DNA of 13,022 nucleotides from JBFHER01 sp041584055 (GTDB taxonomy: Bacteria > Bacteroidota > Bacteroidia > Bacteroidales > UBA5342). The stretch is from the NCBI GenBank assembly GCA_041584055.1, contig JBFHER010000090.1, positions 1-13,022 on the forward strand. The letters are read 5' to 3'. A program made the position numbers and the translations under genes. Positions 1-4,818 of the stretch are shown in pieces. A model generated the notes under the pieces. It was not told where the DNA came from. It saw only the letters and a program-made list of their open reading frames with translations, and ran no database searches. Each line of letters starts with the position of its first letter. The first letter of the stretch is position 1.

Positions 1-98
1 GATTTTAGGTGTTTCGGACCTTTTTCGGGGTTTTTCTTTAAATATAACAAATCTTATCATTCTGTGCAATAGTTAGTTACACTACTTATGAACATCCC

Positions 99-166
99 TA
101 TAAAGTGCTAACAATGAAGAAAATTGAAAAGTTTTATATTACAGTTTTTTTTATCGGACTCCCATT
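99..166 (+). repeat. Direct repeat, upstream copy (68 bp)
   Basis: Positions 99-166 are identical, base for base, to 184-251 (offset 85 bp). The unit carries the leader TATAAAGTGCTAACA, an ATG at 114 and the first 17 codons of the small membrane-protein gene. The 17 bp between the copies (167-183) match neither the left flank of this copy nor the gene sequence that follows the second copy. The event is therefore not a simple tandem duplication but one with filler sequence. The perfect identity suggests it is recent. Confidence 0.95.
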
Positions 167-188
167 TTTCCTTTTTAGAAACTTATAA
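114..188 (+). pseudogene. Truncated 24-codon copy of the small membrane-protein gene (possible leader ORF)
   Basis: The ATG at 114 opens a frame whose first 17 residues (MKKIEKFYITVFFIGLP) equal those of the gene at 199. It then reads seven residues, FFLFRNL, and stops at TAA 186-188. The stop lies only 10 nt before the real start codon at 199, and both starts sit in identical upstream sequence, so both should be recognised equally well by ribosomes. It is most simply a duplication remnant, but translation of it could lower or couple expression of the downstream gene. The peptide keeps most of the hydrophobic segment. No homology search could be made. Confidence 0.6.
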
Positions 189-251
189 AGTGCTAACAAT
201 GAAGAAAATTGAAAAGTTTTATATTACAGTTTTTTTTATCGGACTCCCATT
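184..251 (+). repeat. Direct repeat, downstream copy (68 bp)
   Basis: This is the second exact copy of the 99-166 repeat. It supplies the start codon (199) and N-terminus of the full-length small membrane protein, and the gene continues from 252. The upstream copy diverges at base 167. Confidence 0.95.
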
Positions 252-552
252 GATAATCTATGTTGTTTTTTTTTCCAGAAATCAAAAAAGGCAATATATG
301 AAGTTAGAAAATGAAGGTAAGGTAGACACCGCAGTTATAGTTAGGGAATTTACGGGAGCAAAAAGGAAACTTTATTATGAATATGTTTTTGATGTGAACG
401 ATAAGAAATATAATGGGTTTTTAAAGTACTCTCCAAGTCATGGGTCTGTGGAAATTGGTGATTCTTGCTTAGTTAAGTACTTAAAAGATGACCCCGATGA
501 GATTAATAAGTTAATAATGCATAAAGATTATAAATTGATGAAAATAGAATAA
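199..552 (+). CDS. Small single-pass membrane protein, DUF3592-like
   Basis: Function unknown. The 117-residue product has a basic N-terminus (MKKIEK), one hydrophobic segment at about residues 8-26, then a soluble region with alternating beta-type residues. Its VDTAVIVREF...YYEYVFDVNDKKYNG...GDSCLVKYLKDDPDE layout resembles DUF3592-type small membrane proteins, in which a short beta domain follows a transmembrane helix. This family call is from pattern only and is tentative. A longer reading from a TTG at 124 is possible but unlikely: it would run through the duplicated segment out of frame with the first copy and put a non-conserved extension ahead of a good membrane anchor. The 5' end is duplicated upstream. 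The gene ends just before a bidirectional terminator shared with the convergent toxin operon, and it has no co-directional partner in the window. Confidence 0.7.
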   Translation: MKKIEKFYITVFFIGLPLIIYVVFFSRNQKRQYMKLENEGKVDTAVIVREFTGAKRKLYYEYVFDVNDKKYNGFLKYSPSHGSVEIGDSCLVKYLKDDPDEINKLIMHKDYKLMKIE

Positions 553-555
553 AAG

Positions 556-584
556 AAAACCCGGCATCGTCCGGGTTTTTTTAT
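556..584. terminator. Bidirectional Rho-independent terminator
   Basis: A 9-bp stem AAAACCCGG / CCGGGTTTT (556-564 with 571-579) encloses a 6-nt loop and has T-rich tracts on both sides. It sits between two converging genes, the membrane protein ending at 552 and the toxin ending at 581, so one hairpin can end both transcripts. Confidence 0.85.
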
Positions 585-907
585 TCTATCATTTTCAAGA
601 GTTCCTGTAGTTCTTTATCTGAAATATTGTCCTTTCCGGATTTGTCAAAAACGGTAAGTAAATAAACATGTTCACGCACAGCTATAACATGAGTAATAGC
701 CCTTGCACCGCCGGATTTACCTTTGCCTTTAGATTTTACGGCAACACGGATTTTATAACAGTCATTGCCTAATGCAGTTCCTTGAGTTGGGTCAACTTCC
801 AAAGAATCGAATAGTTCGGCAAGTTCCTTTTTAAAAGATACAAATTTACGGGTAAGCCGTTTAGCTTGCCTGTCAAAAAACGGGATGGTTTTAACTCTAT
901 AACTCAT
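581..907 (-). CDS. Type II toxin, RelE/HigB family
   Basis: A predicted mRNA interferase of the RelE superfamily acting in the cytoplasm on ribosome-bound mRNA, inferred from the family. The 108 residues have the typical length. The HigB/RelE-type signature is clear: a basic helix near residues 12-26 (DRQAKRLTRKFVSF), the strand and loop KIRVAVKSKGKGKSGGARAI at about 52-71, then VYLLTVFDKSGKDNISDKEL at 81-100. The GKGKSGGAR loop is the hallmark of the HigB-2-like RelE branch. The start codon overlaps the end of the antitoxin gene by 11 nt, which suggests translational coupling and fits a toxin encoded last in a three-gene operon. No frameshift is seen. The exact cleavage preference cannot be read from sequence. 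Confidence 0.88.
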   Translation of the reverse strand: MSYRVKTIPFFDRQAKRLTRKFVSFKKELAELFDSLEVDPTQGTALGNDCYKIRVAVKSKGKGKSGGARAITHVIAVREHVYLLTVFDKSGKDNISDKELQELLKMIE

Positions 908-1130
908 TTAATAAGTCTTTAGCATCACGGGCTTTTAATTTACCCTGTTTAACCAGGTTCATTTCTTCAACCGCCTGTTTTAAACCTGAGAGAATCTCCT
1001 CTTTTGATTGTTCGCCGAGTTCTTCTTCTTCCAAGCCTTTGAATTTTTCTTTAAGCCCTTCCCATTCCTGTATAGGAATGAAAACACCCGTTGTTTTGCC
1101 CCTGTTATCTGAAATATATTGCAAGTTCAT
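897..1130 (-). CDS. Antitoxin partner of the RelE/HigB toxin
   Basis: A 77-residue acidic protein encoded directly upstream of, and overlapping by 11 nt, the RelE-type toxin. The N-terminal part (MNLQYISDNRGKTTGVFIPI, then QEWEGL) looks like the short strand-helix of Phd/YefM-like antitoxins. The middle (KEKFKGLEEEELGEQSKEEI) is a charged helix likely to wrap the toxin, and the C-terminus (KQGKLKARDAKDLLNEL) is helical. The antitoxin role is inferred from size, charge and coupling. The gene starts 1 nt after the stop of the XRE regulator, so all three genes are almost certainly one transcript. Whether it binds DNA itself or leaves that to the XRE protein is unknown. Confidence 0.8.
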   Translation of the reverse strand: MNLQYISDNRGKTTGVFIPIQEWEGLKEKFKGLEEEELGEQSKEEILSGLKQAVEEMNLVKQGKLKARDAKDLLNEL

Positions 1131-1131
1131 A

Positions 1132-1473
1132 TTAAGCTAATTTTTGTTGGGTTAAATTAATCTGTGCATCACGTAGTAAAGAATCCATCACCAAAAGAAT
1201 ACGTTCACGTTCCGGCTGGGCAATCTTTTGTAATAGTTCCAATCTATAAAGCATCTTTTTGTCCTGTATCACAAAACTGGTGCTGCCGGTCAGGTAATCC
1301 AAAGAAACTTCTAAGGCATCAGCCATTTTTTTTGCAATCTCTACCGATGGAGTAATCTCGTCCCGTTCATACCTGCCAATTACAGCCCCGGAAGTACCCA
1401 CGATTTTACCGAGCTCGTCCCGGTTTAATCCTTTTTGCTTGCGCAAGCTACTTATTTTATCTCCTATTTTCAT
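1132..1473 (-). CDS. XRE/Cro-CI family transcriptional regulator
   Basis: A 113-residue DNA-binding protein. Residues 5-62 form a classic HTH_3 domain: IGDKISSLRKQKGLNRDELG, then the recognition helix region TSGAVIGRYERDEITPSVEI, and the closing helix KKMADALEVSLDYLTG. Residues 70-108 form a helical C-terminal segment that probably dimerises. It is the first gene of a regulator-antitoxin-toxin operon, with a 1-nt gap to the antitoxin. It is likely to repress its own promoter: a perfect 7-bp inverted repeat (1500-1514) overlaps the predicted transcription start. Autoregulation is inferred. It could instead be a leftover phage-type repressor captured next to the TA pair, but the tight spacing argues that it belongs to it. 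Confidence 0.9.
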   Translation of the reverse strand: MKIGDKISSLRKQKGLNRDELGKIVGTSGAVIGRYERDEITPSVEIAKKMADALEVSLDYLTGSTSFVIQDKKMLYRLELLQKIAQPERERILLVMDSLLRDAQINLTQQKLA

Positions 1474-1499
1474 AACCTATAAGTTATTTAAATGCTATA

Positions 1500-1514
1500 A
1501 AAATCAATGATTTT
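1500..1514. promoter_or_regulatory. Inverted repeat, possible XRE operator
   Basis: AAAATCA and TGATTTT are separated by one base (centre 1507). The palindrome abuts the -7 box at 1516 and covers the predicted transcription start, a position suited to repression by the adjacent XRE protein. The operator role is inference. Confidence 0.5.
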
Positions 1515-1515
1515 A

Positions 1516-1546
1516 CAAAAATAGTTCATTTAAAAGTTAAAAACAA
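1516..1546 (-). promoter_or_regulatory. Bacteroidota promoter for the XRE-antitoxin-toxin operon
   Basis: On the minus strand, TATTTTTG (1523-1516) matches the -7 consensus TAnnTTTG, and a TTG (1546-1544) lies 20 nt upstream, the expected place for the -33 element. This predicts a start near 1512 and a leader of about 39 nt before the ATG at 1473. Confidence 0.7.
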
Positions 1547-1574
1547 GACCTAAAAATTTGTGATTTGTTTTATT

Positions 1575-1598
1575 TATTGGTAAAATTTGTCACCAATA
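1575..1598. promoter_or_regulatory. Inverted repeat TATTGGT-N10-ACCAATA
   Basis: A perfect 7-bp inverted repeat with a 10-bp AT-rich spacer. It lies upstream of the toxin-operon promoter on one side and 36 bp before the ATG of the primase-like fragment on the other. It could be a second regulator site or a control site of the broken gene. It shares no sequence with the 1500-1514 repeat, so a common binding protein is not suggested. Confidence 0.4.
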
Positions 1599-1633
1599 GA
1601 TTAAGTTGAACTTTTTTAATAAATTTTCAGCTA

Positions 1634-1789
1634 ATGGAAATAAGGGACATAAAAACGCACCTAAGCATATTAACAGTGCTAAACAGCTATAACCTGAAAC
1701 CCAATAAAAACAATATGTTCAAATGCCCTTTCCATGAAGATAAAGACCCAAGCCTAAAAGTTTACCCCTTCGCTGGCGCGGTTCTGTGA
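1634..1789 (+). pseudogene. Truncated CHC2 zinc-finger primase-like gene
   Basis: An ATG at 1634 opens a frame reading MEIRDIKTHLSILTVLNSYN, then LKPNKNNMFKCPFHEDKDPS and LKVYP. This is the N-terminus of a CHC2-type (DnaG-like) zinc-binding domain as found on Bacteroidota mobile elements, with the first metal pair present as C-P-F-H. After KVYP the frame runs into the left repeat of the transposase module and stops at 1787-1789, so the second zinc pair and everything after it are missing. I find no continuation of the gene on the far side of the module (2557-2580). It is a remnant of a mobile-element replication gene, probably disrupted or joined by the insertion. Confidence 0.75.
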
Positions 1790-1795
1790 ACCGTG
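1765..1795 (+). repeat. REP-like hairpin repeat, left copy
   Basis: A 31-bp element reading CCCCNTCGCTGGCGCGG followed by a hairpin GGTTC-TGT-GAACC and GTG. It is the inverted counterpart of the two copies on the right of the transposase gene. It differs from them at four bases: the variable base after CCCC, one hairpin loop base, and a matched pair in the stem (T/A in place of A/T) that keeps the stem paired. The copy starts exactly where the primase-like reading frame loses homology. Confidence 0.85.
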
Positions 1796-1869
1796 TCCAT
1801 ACGTACTTCAAATTTGGTTTTTATAATAAAACTATTTTCCTTAAATTGGGATAGTAAATTCGTAAACCT

Positions 1870-2397
1870 ATGAGTCGAAAATACAAGTTCCATAACCCGG
1901 ATGGGATTTATTTTGTTTCATTTGCAGTTCAGGGGTGGGTTGATATTTTTACAAGGAATGAATATAAAGATATTCTTATCGAAAATCTTGAATATTGTCA
2001 GAAAAATAAAGGTTTGGTGATATTTGCTTGGTGTATTATGACAAATCATGTGCATCTATTAATGATGTCAGAAGAGGGATTCATGTTGCAGGATATTCTA
2101 CGAGACTTTAAGAAATTTACAAGTAAAGCAATAATAAAAGCAATAAAAGAAAATCCACAGGAAAGCCGTAAAGAGTGGTTGCAAGAGCAATTTAAAACAT
2201 CAAATGGTTTCCGATTTTGGAGGTCAGACAACAAACCTGTAGAACTATGGACGAATTCAGTTATTGATCAAAAGTTAAACTACATCCATCAAAATCCTGT
2301 GGAAGAAGGATTTGTTGTACGACCAGAACATTATCTTTACAGTAGTGCATGTAACTATGCTGGAGAAAAGGGTCTTTTGGATGTTGAACTAATTTAG
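1870..2397 (+). CDS. REP-associated tyrosine transposase (RAYT, Y1/HUH family)
   Basis: A 175-residue single-strand DNA nuclease/transposase of the Transposase_17 (IS200-like Y1) family. The HUH metal site is intact at residues 60-62 in the motif MTNHVHLL. The likely catalytic tyrosine is Y138 in NYIHQNPVEEG, matching the conserved YI..NPV motif of the E. coli RAYT, where the tyrosine is residue 115. The C-terminal LYSSACNYAG is also typical. The N-terminal DGIYFVSFAVQGWVDIF supplies the central strand. The length is normal and no stop or frameshift is seen, so the protein may be active. It should cut at or near the hairpin repeats that flank it. An ATG at 1870 is the clear start. No Bacteroidota -7 box was found in the 74 bp between the left repeat and the start. 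Confidence 0.9.
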   Translation: MSRKYKFHNPDGIYFVSFAVQGWVDIFTRNEYKDILIENLEYCQKNKGLVIFAWCIMTNHVHLLMMSEEGFMLQDILRDFKKFTSKAIIKAIKENPQESRKEWLQEQFKTSNGFRFWRSDNKPVELWTNSVIDQKLNYIHQNPVEEGFVVRPEHYLYSSACNYAGEKGLLDVELI

Positions 2398-2413
2398 CAT
2401 TGATAGCAAAGGT

Positions 2414-2444
2414 CACGGATCGCAGATCCGCGCCAGCGAGGGGG
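2414..2444 (-). repeat. REP-like hairpin repeat, inner right copy
   Basis: This copy is inverted relative to the left one. On the plus strand it reads CAC, hairpin GGATC-GCA-GATCC, then GCGCCAGCGA, a variable base and GGGG. It lies 16 bp after the transposase stop. The first 26 bp are identical to the outer copy at 2526. Confidence 0.85.
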
Positions 2445-2525
2445 TTTTTTAAAGCAAATTATTTAGCTTACTTTGGTATTCTAAAAACTTATACCGATGC
2501 GTCGAAAATATACGTTAGAAAAAGG

Positions 2526-2556
2526 CACGGATCGCAGATCCGCGCCAGCGATGGGG
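2526..2556 (-). repeat. REP-like hairpin repeat, outer right copy; possible terminator of the secreted-protein gene
   Basis: It has the same 26-bp core as the copy at 2414, then T and GGGG. On the minus strand its hairpin CGGATC-TGC-GATCCG is followed by GTGCC and five T residues (2523-2519). Because the secreted-protein gene ends at 2581 on that strand, this repeat may also act as its transcription terminator. Confidence 0.8.
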
Positions 2557-2580
2557 ACCCATTTTTTGCGCTAAGAGATC

Positions 2581-3711
2581 CTATTCCAACACCAGAAGCT
2601 TTTGTGTTCTTGATGATTGCCATGCCTTGTTATTTAAAACAATAAAATACAAACCAGCTTTCATATCTGAGATACTTGTGTATTTTTCACTTGATATTTT
2701 GCACAATCGTCCTGCAGAATTGTAAATATTCATTTGTGATTCATTTTCAAAGTCATTCCTAATCAATAGTTTAGAAGAATTGTTATGAATAACAAATGGA
2801 CGATTGTTTTCAGCAGTCTTAATTTTAACGACTTCGTCCAATTTAATTTCAAACAGTGTTTCTTTCAAAGAGTCGTTGCGTTCTGATGTCAGAAAAAAAG
2901 TGTCACCATCAGTGGTACAAATAGCCTCAACCTGAGGCGAGGTACCTTCTGGTAGTCTCAATACCATATGATCAATTGTTCCCAAAGAGAATTTATTATC
3001 CGGAAAATTTGAAATACGTGTCACAAATACTGAATCGATGTTGTATCCTGTTAAGGCTATTTGGCTCGATCCAATATTAACACCACCGGTTATTACCCCA
3101 GGAACCGGAATACTGTCAATTTTTTCAATTTCATAATCTCCCGGAATTTTCGCGATCCGGTAAACCGCGGTCCAGCGATACAACCAGTTTTTCGTAAATA
3201 AGTAAAGATAGTCGCCAGCGGAGATCAGGGCTTCGGCATCGTGGCGTGTTGCAAGCCAACTTTCTTCAAAGTTCGTTTGATCTTTATAACGAAAGGTAAT
3301 GGAATCTGCGACTTGAACACTTTCAAAAGCATTTAGATAGTCAGCTTTAGGAATAAAGTAAATTCTCAAGTCTTTTCGTGAACCAGCATTATTTCCTATG
3401 TCTGCCACAAAAATAAAAGCTTCATCCTGACATATGTCCTCCCAATCAGTATTCTGTGCCCCATTTAAAACAATTTCTTTGAGTAGACTACCGTCATTTG
3501 GATCTAATTCGTAGAGTTTGTTATCTCCATTGGAATCATTGAAGGTAATTAATCTTTCGTTGAAGTAAATTGAGCCGGATGTTTCGTGGACAATGGGCGG
3601 CAATGAATGGGCGCTAAGTATATGTTGCGCTTGTACATGGCTGCCTGTAAGGCATGGGATGAACCATGGTAGTAAGAAGCTCAGGATTATTTTTTTATAA
3701 ACATCGGTCAT
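2581..3711 (-). CDS. Secreted protein, probable beta-propeller with T9SS type A sorting domain
   Basis: A 376-residue exported protein. Residues 1-29 form a signal peptide: basic YKK, a hydrophobic core IILSFLLPWFIPCL, and likely cleavage after VQA. Residues 30-300 look like a beta-propeller, with repeated strand patterns and the motifs DWEDI (89-93), ADIGNN (103-108) and HDAEAL (157-162), as in uncharacterised Bacteroidota propeller proteins. Residues about 305-376 are a type A T9SS C-terminal domain, with KLLIRNDFENESQMNIYNSA, then MKAGLYFIVL and a final TQKLLVLE. The protein should cross the outer membrane by type IX secretion and stay surface-bound or be released. The ligand or substrate is unknown. 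I chose the ATG at 3711, preceded by GGAAAAAAG. The upstream alternative at 3729 is TTG and would spoil the signal peptide. Confidence 0.8.
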   Translation of the reverse strand: MTDVYKKIILSFLLPWFIPCLTGSHVQAQHILSAHSLPPIVHETSGSIYFNERLITFNDSNGDNKLYELDPNDGSLLKEIVLNGAQNTDWEDICQDEAFIFVADIGNNAGSRKDLRIYFIPKADYLNAFESVQVADSITFRYKDQTNFEESWLATRHDAEALISAGDYLYLFTKNWLYRWTAVYRIAKIPGDYEIEKIDSIPVPGVITGGVNIGSSQIALTGYNIDSVFVTRISNFPDNKFSLGTIDHMVLRLPEGTSPQVEAICTTDGDTFFLTSERNDSLKETLFEIKLDEVVKIKTAENNRPFVIHNNSSKLLIRNDFENESQMNIYNSAGRLCKISSEKYTSISDMKAGLYFIVLNNKAWQSSRTQKLLVLE

Positions 3712-3738
3712 CTTTTTTCCAGGTTCCAATTGTTTCTT

Positions 3739-3918
3739 TTAAGGTGCTGGTGTCCAGAAGCAACGTTTCGGGGAGATAATTTGTTTTGTTTTTTTTAGTT
3801 CATTCATGGCACGATCAATGTCTTTTTTATCCAAACCGCATTGTTCTGCTATCTCACCTGCTTTTAACGGTTTACCTGCCTTTGTCATTGTTTTGAGTAC
3901 TAATTCTTCGTTTGTCAT
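3739..3918 (-). CDS. Small winged-helix-like protein
   Basis: A 59-residue protein with a helix-turn-helix pattern: ELVLKTMTKAGKPLKAGEIA (helices 1-2), EQCGLDKKDIDRAMNELKKT (recognition helix), then the wing KQIISPKRCFWTPAP. This resembles single-domain winged-helix proteins of the MarR/DprA-C-terminal type found widely in Bacteroidota. The basic, aromatic end PKRCFW is notable. Target and role are unknown. It may bind DNA as a dimer or be an accessory factor. I chose the ATG at 3918; a GTG two codons upstream (3924) is possible. It lies 27 nt upstream of the secreted-protein gene on the same strand and may be cotranscribed with it, but nothing links their functions. Confidence 0.7.
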   Translation of the reverse strand: MTNEELVLKTMTKAGKPLKAGEIAEQCGLDKKDIDRAMNELKKTKQIISPKRCFWTPAP

Positions 3919-4011
3919 TGTCACAAGTGCTTATTGTTGTTTAAATATATGGAAAAAAAGTAAGTTCCTCAGACTTATGAAATTAAATTTTGGGTAATAT
4001 GGCATCTTTTA

Positions 4012-4048
4012 ATGACAAAAAAAGCCGCATCAATATTTGATGCGGCTT
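4012..4048 (-). terminator. Rho-independent terminator of the aspS operon
   Basis: A perfect 12-bp stem AAGCCGCATCAA / TTGATGCGGCTT (4022-4033 with 4037-4048) with a 3-nt loop. On the minus strand it is followed by a run of seven T residues (4023-4017). It lies 19 bp past the stop of the zinc-ribbon gene and ends the aspS / Nif3-like / zinc-ribbon transcript. Confidence 0.9.
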
Positions 4049-4067
4049 AAATTTCCTGTGTTGGATA

Positions 4068-4814
4068 TTAGTTTTCTTCTCCCTGAAATTCTTTATCAAC
4101 AAGGATACGACCACAGTATTCACAAACAATTACTTTTTTGTGAAGTTTGATGTCTAACTGGCGCTGAGGTGGAATTTTGTTAAAACAACCACCGCAAGCA
4201 TCACGTTCTACAGAAACCACAGCCAACCCGTTGCGGGCATTTTTGCGAATGCGTTTAAAAGCTATGAGCAGGCGCTCCTCGATCATTGATTCAATCTTCT
4301 CACTTTTCTTTTGAAGTTTTTCTTCTTCATTTTGAGTTTCGGAAACGATTTCGTCAAGTTCATTTTTTTTAGCTTCCAGATCATCTCTGCGCTCATTGAG
4401 ATTTGTGGTTGCTGCATCAACAGATTCTTTTTTTAATTTAATCTCTGCTGCAAATTCACGGATGCGTTTTTCACAAAGTTCGATTTCTAATCCCTGAAAT
4501 TCAATCTCTTTTGAAAGAGAATCGTATTCACGGTTATTACGAACATTGTTTTGTTGCTCGGTGTATTTCTCGATTAAAGCTTTTGCTTCTTCAATCTCAT
4601 TTTTTTTGGCTGAAATGGTGTTTTCCAGCTCCTCAATATCCTCGTTGTAGTTGGCAATACGAGTTTCTAAACCAGCCAGCTCATCTTCCAGATCCTGAAC
4701 TTCCAATGGAAGTTCTCCTCGTAAAATACGAATGTTGTCAATCTCAGATTTTACCTGCTGTAAGTCGTATAACGCTTTTAATTTCTCTTCAACGCTTATT
4801 TCTTTCTCTGCCAT
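4068..4814 (-). CDS. Coiled-coil protein with C-terminal C4 zinc ribbon
   Basis: A 248-residue cytoplasmic protein of the zf-RING_7 / C4-type zinc-ribbon family, the group that includes chlamydial CdsZ. Residues 5-185 are almost wholly a long heptad-patterned coiled coil rich in E, K and L, probably folding back on itself as a hairpin. Residues 200-240 carry the zinc ribbon, with C207-G-G-C210 and C231-E-Y-C234. The family is thought to bind nucleic acid or act as a scaffold; no firm biochemical role is known to me. The gene starts 4 nt after the Nif3-like gene, a pairing common in bacteria, and is the last gene of the aspS operon before a strong terminator. The ATG at 4814 is well placed. 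Confidence 0.88.
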   Translation of the reverse strand: MAEKEISVEEKLKALYDLQQVKSEIDNIRILRGELPLEVQDLEDELAGLETRIANYNEDIEELENTISAKKNEIEEAKALIEKYTEQQNNVRNNREYDSLSKEIEFQGLEIELCEKRIREFAAEIKLKKESVDAATTNLNERRDDLEAKKNELDEIVSETQNEEEKLQKKSEKIESMIEERLLIAFKRIRKNARNGLAVVSVERDACGGCFNKIPPQRQLDIKLHKKVIVCEYCGRILVDKEFQGEEN

Positions 4815-4818
4815 AATT

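Larger units (their letters stand above)
1765..2556 (+). mobile_element. RAYT module flanked by inverted REP-like repeats
   Basis: A 792-bp unit: the left repeat (1765-1795), the HUH/Y1 transposase gene (1870-2397), then two inverted repeat copies (2414-2444 and 2526-2556) in direct orientation to each other, 112 bp apart. This is the arrangement of a REP-associated tyrosine transposase with its REP sequences. The left boundary falls inside a truncated primase-like gene, and the right boundary is 24 bp from the stop of the secreted-protein gene. No target-site duplication is evident, as expected for a Y1 single-strand mechanism. The true ends could be the inner right copy (2444) rather than the outer. 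Confidence 0.75.

Noticed and set aside
1..98. Left-edge sequence with an open frame to the tag at 70-72 and a weak AGGT/ACCT hairpin near 8-22
   Set aside because: Too short to recognise any protein, and the 4-bp stem is too weak to call a terminator.
124..198. N-terminal extension of the small membrane protein from TTG at 124
   Set aside because: It runs out of frame through the duplicated segment. The ATG at 199 gives a proper membrane anchor.
2400..2645. Plus-strand open frame of 81 codons after the transposase gene
   Set aside because: It is read through both right-hand hairpin repeats and then antisense through the end of the secreted-protein gene. It has no domain pattern and the start is not ATG supported by context.
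3712..3729. Upstream TTG start for the secreted protein
   Set aside because: The ATG at 3711 yields a normal signal peptide and has a purine-rich sequence before it.
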